Shown here piece by piece: positions 58,060 to 64,000 of a stretch of 64,000 nucleotides of DNA. A program made the position numbers and the translations under genes. Position 1 is the first letter of the stretch; the number at the start of each line of letters is the position of its first letter. The DNA comes from Symbiodinium natans (taxonomy: Eukaryota; Sar; Dinophyceae; Suessiales; Symbiodiniaceae): assembly GCA_905221605.1 (NCBI GenBank), contig CAJNDS010002461.1, positions 233,208 to 297,207 on the forward strand, read 5' to 3'. The notes below the pieces were generated by a model that did no database searches, had not been told where the DNA came from, and saw only the letters and a list, made by a program, of their open reading frames with translations.

Positions 58060-59085
58060 CCTCCCGTCCTTCGGTTCCTCTTGTCTCTCGCTTTACAAAT
58101 TGAAGGTTTTTGCAAAAGACAACGGTTCCCGCACTCCCCTCTGCCCCTGAAGGGGGAAAGATGGACAGTGAGAAGAAGCGGTCCTGTCCGAAACCGGCTT
58201 CCTCCCCTGCCCCTTCATATACACTAGTTTGGAAAGTCTGCAAGGGGGAGTTGTCCTTTCCAGCCCTATTTTTTTCAAGACAAGAATGCGAAAACACAAA
58301 AACACGATTCTGCCCTTCTTTTGTTTCCACCCCAGTTGCCCGAAGCCTGAGAGCGGCCGTTGTTCTGTCTCTTGTCTGTTTGTGTTGTGGGCAACGAGAA
58401 AGGTGCTTTAGTGGGTATGGGGGCAGTGAGAGGGGTGGTGGTTCAGATACTGCGTATGGGTACGAGCGTGAGCATTCATTTCTGGTTGAACGCTGGCTGC
58501 TGAAGTCTGTCCCGAACCTCCTTGAGCTGGCCCAAAGCGGTTTCAAGCACTTGCAACCGAAAAATGGTCTTGCGCTTGAGCAAGAATAGCAAGACACCTC
58601 TATGGATGTTGTGTGATTGAATTTAGACAGTCTCTGGATATTGTATGATTGATTTTCGGGATGCACCACTGTCTTGCTCAATGTGAATTGGGTTTGACCC
58701 ATTGTCTGGTTTCTGAATCATTCAGTTGGGCTTCGCTGGCTTGCTTCTGCACAAATTAAATCTGGACCGCTGTGTTGCTTCTGGGTTTGGACCTCCCTCC
58801 CTGCCCCCCCAAACGGAAACAGCAAAAGACGCGAGCCGAGGCCCTGAAGCTGCCGAATCTGGTGTGAGCGATGGCCGGGCCCTCGAGTTCTCCCAAGTAC
58901 CCCAGGTGGTCGCTGCGGTTTCTGAGTTCCTTCCGTGGGCACCATACATGGTGCTGTCCGTTGCCAGAAGCTGCTCCGAGCCCAATTTGTGACGGAAAAG
59001 TTGATAATTGGTCTCGAAGATCAAGATGTACATGTTACATGAGTTACATGTCACATGTTAAGCCTCTGGTGGTCTGAGAAGTCCT
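58060..59085. other. Unannotated stretch before the Kelch-like gene
   Basis: A 159-codon frame at 58110-58589 (+) and an overlapping minus-strand frame lack recognisable motifs. A short ACATGTTACATGAGTTACATG repeat lies at 59028-59060. Confidence 0.35.
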
Positions 59086-60281
59086 GTGCCCGAATCAGAG
59101 GCATGCAATTGTCAGGTGTGGCAGGCGCTCTGGCGAAGAGTGCCGCCAAGGCAGCGCTTCGACGGAGAGGGAAGAAGCTGCGTTAGAGTTGCACAAGGAA
59201 TCTCCAGAAGCATCTTTCGGCTTTCCCATGGCCATGGCTCCCGAAAGTATCTCGGCATTGTCGAAATTGTTGGGTCTTTGAAATTTCCCCATGGGTGTTC
59301 CTTCCTTTCAGCTGCCAAGCGGCTCTTTCGTGCGTTTAGTCTCATACAGGGCATCTTGTCGTGTTCACCGTGCGCGGCTTCTCGGCTGAAGCCTCGGCTC
59401 ATGGCACGACCGCTCATGTCGGCCTGGCGTGGACCCCGCAACCGAGCCTGGAGGCTCAGCCAGGGGCATGGCGACCCCATCCAAGCCGATGGCAAAGCCG
59501 ATGGCAAAGCCGGTGGCAAGGGTTACCCAATGCCCGCAGAGGCAGAGGATGCGGCGGAAGCCAGTGGCGATCCCAAGCGCAGGTGGCGCCGCAAAGATGC
59601 CTTCCCTGCACCCGTGCCGCCACCTCCGGAACTTTCGCAAAGTTCTGCACGTGTGGTGTGGCTCCTGGGGAACCGCTGCGTGGAGCTGCTCTTACCCACG
59701 GGAAGGGTACGCTGCTCCACCCTGCCCGTAGATATCAAGGCTGGCTCCCGGTCAGTGACTGCCTCCGTGCCCGGCCGTGTTTACGTCCTTGAGAACGGCA
59801 GCTCGCGGGTGTGGCAGGTGCAGTGCAGGGGCTTCATGGCATGGCTGTGGGGTGTAGGTCGAAAATGAGCCACGTGCAGATTTTTGACAGTTTTGGCGTT
59901 TCGCAGCCATCCCGCCAGGTGGATTTGGGCAAAGGCGCGAGACCGCTCAGCGACGAGGCCGAGTCTGGGCGTTTCCGCTCTTCGCTGGGCTCCCGCTTTG
60001 TGTCCTGCGGCCCCAGTGGGCAGTGGCTACTGGTGACAGGCACGCCCCATCATGGGGCCCATAGCGCCTGGCTCTTTGATCTGGTCACGATGAGCTGGGA
60101 GGCTTTGCCCGCCGCACCGCATGCCATCCTGTCCTCAGCTGTGGCTGTGCAGCCCGGCCAGTCCGGGGGCTTGGAGGTAACGATCTTAGGGGGCTGGAGC
60201 AAGATGAGCAACTGTCACGGCCACGTGCAGAGGCTGATGCTCGGTCGAAGTCAGATATGCTGCAGAGCTGAGGAACGTTGA
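59086..60281 (+). CDS. Kelch-like beta-propeller protein, two exons
   Basis: Exon 1 (59086-59817) ends in blade-like sequence (GSRSVTASVPGRVYVLENGS, then SRVWQ). Removing a 62-base GT-AG intron (59818-59879) joins it in phase 0 to IFDSFGV. Exon 2 (59880-60281, TGA) contains WLLVTGTPHHGAHS, then FDLVTMSWEALPAAPH and VTILGGW. These match the Kelch blade pattern of a Gly pair, then D-x-x-T-x-x-W and LP. Kelch propellers are protein-binding scaffolds. The joined product would be 377 residues from the first ATG. A start at 59530 (MPAEAEDAAEASG), 148 codons downstream, is as likely, because the intervening sequence includes a low-complexity ADGKADGKAGGK run. Only two or three blades are visible, fewer than a full propeller, so upstream exons may be missing. 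Confidence 0.55.
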
Positions 60282-62800
60282 TCTAAAGGTCTGTGTCTCT
60301 GGATTCGTGCGTAGTAGCGGTCGTATCCATGTTTGGACATATCCCCACGAACGTCCAGTGATGAATTAGAGTGTAACCACGACAACATGATGCGAGGCAA
60401 CAGTGGGCCTGTGAAAGTTCACCCGCAAAGCCAATGAATCCATGAGCACGGCTGAAAGTTGTTGCATCCAGATGAACGGTATTAAGATCTCCGTCATCTT
60501 GCCCTCAATGCCTTGCACTTGGAAAAGAGAGCAATTTCTGAAGAAGATGAACAAAATCCATGAACATGTTCTTTGGAATTCGTTGAAGCACAGTCTACCC
60601 GTCACCCTACGCGTTATGCCCTGCTCTGAGCTTCAAGGATGCTGCCCGTTGGCGGGGTCGCAGCAAGCTGGGCCGTGCTGCCAGGGCAGCTACCTTGGCG
60701 CCGACCGGGAGCCGGAGCCTGTCTCGAGGCCTCGCAAGCGAGTCACTGAGCCTTTCTGAGAGTCCTTTCTGAGCCTTTCTGAGCCTGTCCAAACACTCTG
60801 ACAATCCTCGACGCTAGAGAGCCCGGGCGTGGTACAAGTCCATCATGCCCGCATGATGCATTGGCGCATATTGGCGCACATTGACTCTTCTTGACACACA
60901 TCGGCAGCTGTTACGTAGTCAGGACAAGCCTGTCACAGTTGAGAGGCCAAGTCTCAGAGATTAGATCAAACTTGCCCTGTAAACAGGATGGGCGACTGCT
61001 AGTCTCTTTGGGATGGATGGAGTGCCGCTCGTTTGCAATGAGATCCGCAGGGGTTGCAAATGTTTCCGGGTTCTGAACTGAAGCTGAAGGCGAGGCTGCG
61101 CTACGAACGATATAGGAGCGATAATGATAAGAATCAGCTCCCTCATTCCCTCAGAGCTTCAAGGCGAGGGCGCGGTGGGAAGCCACAGCTTCCGCCTGCT
61201 GCCCCGGAACGGCGCGGCGCAGCGCGCGCGCTCGTCGTCCTCCCGCCTTGTGGCACTCAGCGATGGGGTGCCTCGGTAGCGCATTTCATGGAGTCTGCTT
61301 CCTATCATTGTGCAAGCCTGCAAACCCTATGTGATGTTTCTTCTTCCGTTCTTGTTTGGGCAGAGATGCAGGCCTTGGGGGTTGAGGTGTGGAGTTGAGA
61401 AGCTTGCCTGACATTTGGCTTCCAGGGCCGTTGGGCAACCTGTGCGAACAGCCGCCCTGAGACATTGCTTGTGCTGGCAGAGTCTGCAAAGGACGAGTCA
61501 GTAAACAAACTGAGAGTCGCGCTGCTCCGAGAGGTGTGAAGCGTTGAGAGAAAAAACAGCAGTACGCTGTCGTTGTTAGATCATGTCTATTTTTTCTTCT
61601 CTCTCATGGCTTTCGAGATGTAGGCTAGGTTGTGTCGGGTTCAGGGATGCCTGCTTTCTGACTTCGTCTGCCTTTTGTTTTCGATGTTGCCGCTCGTTTT
61701 CCCCTCGGTGGGAGCCGTTTGAGTTCAAGTCACCCGTGCTTCTTGTCTCCTCACCGGTGTCCCGTCCCCCTCCTGGCCTGGTCCCTGGAGTGCCCACCCC
61801 AGAGAAGGCCGAGTACCCAACCCCAGACCATCCCCCCCGAGGAAACCCCTAGAAGGTCTCGCCGAGTATCCTTGGAGTGCTCACTCGCAGGGAATTGTGC
61901 AAAAGTTCCGCCGAGTATCCCTGGAGTGCCCACCTCCTTGCTTAAGAAGGCGGCGTTGCGCGAATGTTGCGCGTGTTGCGTGGCTGCCGCGCGGGTGTGG
62001 CGCCGTCGTTGTGCAGGTGCAGCAAACCCTGAGCTTGGAGAACTTTTTTGAGTCTTCTGAGATTCTGAGGCACGGCTCACGGAGGTGTCGGTGCTGCCCT
62101 TTGCCGCCGCTCGGCGGAACAAATCATTCAACAGCCAGCCTCACTGCCTCCGTCAGCGGAATGTAGCAAGATGCGGGTGAAGAGCCTTGTCTTCTGCCAG
62201 GACAGTTTCGAGAACCTTGGGCAGATTTTCGACCTGGGCGGCTCTTTGGTGTGTGTGGGCCGGGATCACGTCCAGGACAGGCCGTTGGCCCAAACCTGAA
62301 AGTTCTCGACGGCTGGCCTTCTCGAACAGAGCTGAGCAACAGCTCATGTATTTTGCGCGTGCTCCCGATAGTAATAACTCACTGACGTTGATCGACAAAC
62401 TCCTCACCTACTCTAGTTTTTAGCTATCAAAGCCACTGAGGCCGCCCACTGACACCAACCCACTGTGAAGTCCAAGCTGCAAAGTGGGTCACGTAGAATC
62501 TCGATTTAGTTCCAAGTGTTTAAGTTCCAGTGCGCGCAAGCCTCAAATGCGCTGAGTTTTCTGCACGTATTGTTGTGTGGAGGCCATGGACAGGACGAGT
62601 GGAATTTGGCAGAGTTGGCCACTGCCAGCTGTTCCCTGGGATGAATTTGAGAGGAGGGGCCAAGTCATCAGAGGGATATGCGTTTGGAAGTGTAGCTTGG
62701 GGTCGACCATGATGCCAGGCAGTTTGGTTTATTAATTTAACATGGCTTTGCAACCGGGACTTCCGTTGTGTGGCTTCGCTACCGCAGCTTTCATTCTACT
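60282..62800. other. Unannotated stretch with weak exon candidates
   Basis: A frame at about 60639-60770 reads DAARWRGRSKLGRAARAATL and then a Ser-rich tail to a stop. Another at about 61170-61275 reads SHSFRLLPRNGAAQRA and SSSSRLVALSDGVP up to a GT donor. Both look protein-like but are isolated. CGCCGAGTATCC(T/C)TGGAGTGC repeats at 61860 and 61910. Confidence 0.3.
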
Positions 62801-62828
62801 TTGATGTCGGATTCGGTGGAGCAGAGGT

Positions 62829-63149
62829 ATGCCGCCAGCCTGCAGGGTCAACGAATCTTGTGTTGAAGGTCAAGGTTATGAGATCGCATGCTTTTTTTGG
62901 TTCGCTGTTGAGAGCCTTCAATCCGAAGCTAAACCCCACACACTCTTGGAAAGTCTTGAATCTTCTAGCGTTTCTAAAGGCTCGAACCAGAAAATCTGCT
63001 CCCCACCTAAGGAACTAGCCCGGGACGACAGCAGCTCTTGGGCAAAGCACTGCGGCTCCTGGGCCGTAGCCGTGGAATCCGTGGAAGGGACGCCACCAAG
63101 GAACGAAAAAAGGGAGCGCTCGGCCGAGCCCAAGTTACTCGAAGTATAG
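62829..63149 (+). CDS. Candidate C-terminal exon, Ser/Glu-rich, unrecognised
   Basis: The frame reads VESLQSEAKPHTLLESLESS, then PPKELARDDSSSWAKHCGSW and GTPPRNEKRERSAEPKLLEV before TAG. Composition is that of a charged, disordered protein tail. The 5' limit is uncertain and the leading part of the frame is less convincing. Confidence 0.3.
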   Translation: MPPACRVNESCVEGQGYEIACFFWFAVESLQSEAKPHTLLESLESSSVSKGSNQKICSPPKELARDDSSSWAKHCGSWAVAVESVEGTPPRNEKRERSAEPKLLEV

Positions 63150-63198
63150 GCGCGACTGGCAGACTTGCCGGTCCAGCCCTAGTTAAGATCCTGGCAAC

Positions 63199-63238
63199 AT
63201 ATATATATATATATGCATATAATGTATATGTGTATATG
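63199..63238. repeat. Short AT-rich microsatellite (AT/GT)
   Basis: ATATATATATATATATGCAT is followed by TATAATGTATATGTGTATATG. Confidence 0.9.
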
Positions 63239-63824
63239 TTTCGTTCTCTCATGGAAGCACCTGACAAGCCAGGCCCCGCCGGCCAAAGCTGGCGATGTCC
63301 TCGGTGGCTTTCTTGCCTGAGCGCCAATTGCCACAGTGCCGGGGTTGTCTGCGCGGGTGTGCTCACAGCTCTGACCTTTGGTGCAGCTCGCGCGAGCTCG
63401 GCGCGAGCTCGGCTTGTGGAAATTAGCTCGACTCACTCGGCGCTCGAGTGATGCTTTCACAGCTTCCAAGTGACCCAGGCACAGACCGGCCGCCACCCCC
63501 CGTGGCGATCCAGCCGCGACTGACAGACGAGGCACGGGCCAGCTTAGAGGGGGTGGAGGCTTGAGATAGCCTGCACTGTACCGGCCTGTACATTTTGACA
63601 CTCCACTCTCCTTTGGGTCTTTGTGCTTGCGCAGCATGCGCAACTGTAGGAGCATAAGCTCGTCGACGAGCTTTTCCGAAACTGGGAAGGCGGGGTGCAG
63701 GTTGCAGGGTACGGTGCCACTGGTCAATGATGGTGTTCTGTCAGCCTGCGATGGGATGGAGCCTCTTGCGGTCATGTTTATGTACAGATCGAGCGAGGCT
63801 TTTCCTGTCTTTTTCTGTCCAAGG

Positions 63825-63987
63825 CCGCATCAACCAACAGGCCAAGTCCGTGAAAGCGGCCGTCTCAGCTCTGGGCCATTGCCAGCACAAGCCCAGCTTG
63901 TGCAAGCTCAATCAAGCTCAGCATGAGCTCATGCAGCAGTTGCAGCAAAGACCGGATGATGACATGGCGCTCAACAGCTCATGTTGA
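63825..63987 (+). CDS. Candidate terminal exon with coiled-coil tail
   Basis: After CTGTCCAAG|G the frame reads RINQQAKSVKAAVSALGHC, LCKLNQAQHELMQQLQQR, DDDMALNSSC and stops at 63985-63987. Gln- and Leu-rich spacing suggests a helix. It may be the end of the gene that includes 62829-63149, but no connecting splice was proved. Confidence 0.4.
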
Positions 63988-64000
63988 GCTCATGTGGAGA

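Overview
The window looks like nuclear DNA of a dinoflagellate, probably a Symbiodiniaceae-type or related alga. This is inferred from features seen together. There is a very long copia polyprotein of the kind abundant in these genomes, and an IS1595/ISXO2-like transposase gene with a GA-AG intron. Candidate exons are bounded by AG|G acceptors and a mixture of GC, GA and GT donors. There is tandem exon amplification, TTTAGGG-related interstitial repeats and a heavy microsatellite load. No dinoflagellate spliced-leader relic, rRNA or tRNA gene was recognised, so species-level placement is not possible.

Layout. 1-10063: a copia-type retroelement on the minus strand with one intact 2780-codon ORF, enclosed by two inverted, 88-base, 85/88-identical arms; the left arm runs off the window. 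10064-12250: a plus-strand IS1595-like transposase gene, broken by a 5-base duplication. 12251-15640: simple and tandem repeats, including a 49/50-base alternating satellite. 15640-24900: mostly non-coding, with telomere-like, CT-rich and dispersed repeats and one good exon candidate. 24900-35050: scattered candidate exons, many helical or coiled-coil in composition, between microsatellites. 37600-41060: a 1.75-kb tandem segmental duplication. 41040-43460: an IQ-motif gene made of tandemly copied 156-base exons on a 331-base period. 45870-53760: a candidate FG-repeat (nucleoporin-like) gene built from 24-78-base micro-exons, amplified as 3.7 copies of a 973-base unit. 54150-58050: telomere-like, CTA/GTA and alternating inverted repeats. 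59086-60281: a two-exon Kelch-like gene. 62800-64000: ends of one or two unrecognised genes.

The shared theme is protein growth by duplication of phase-symmetric exons. IQ exons are phase 2-2 and FG exons are phase 1-1, so any copy number keeps the frame. Gene models here are exon-by-exon inferences from reading frame and splice context; transcripts would be decisive. The copia polyprotein, the transposase, the IQ array and the Kelch-like gene are the best supported genes.
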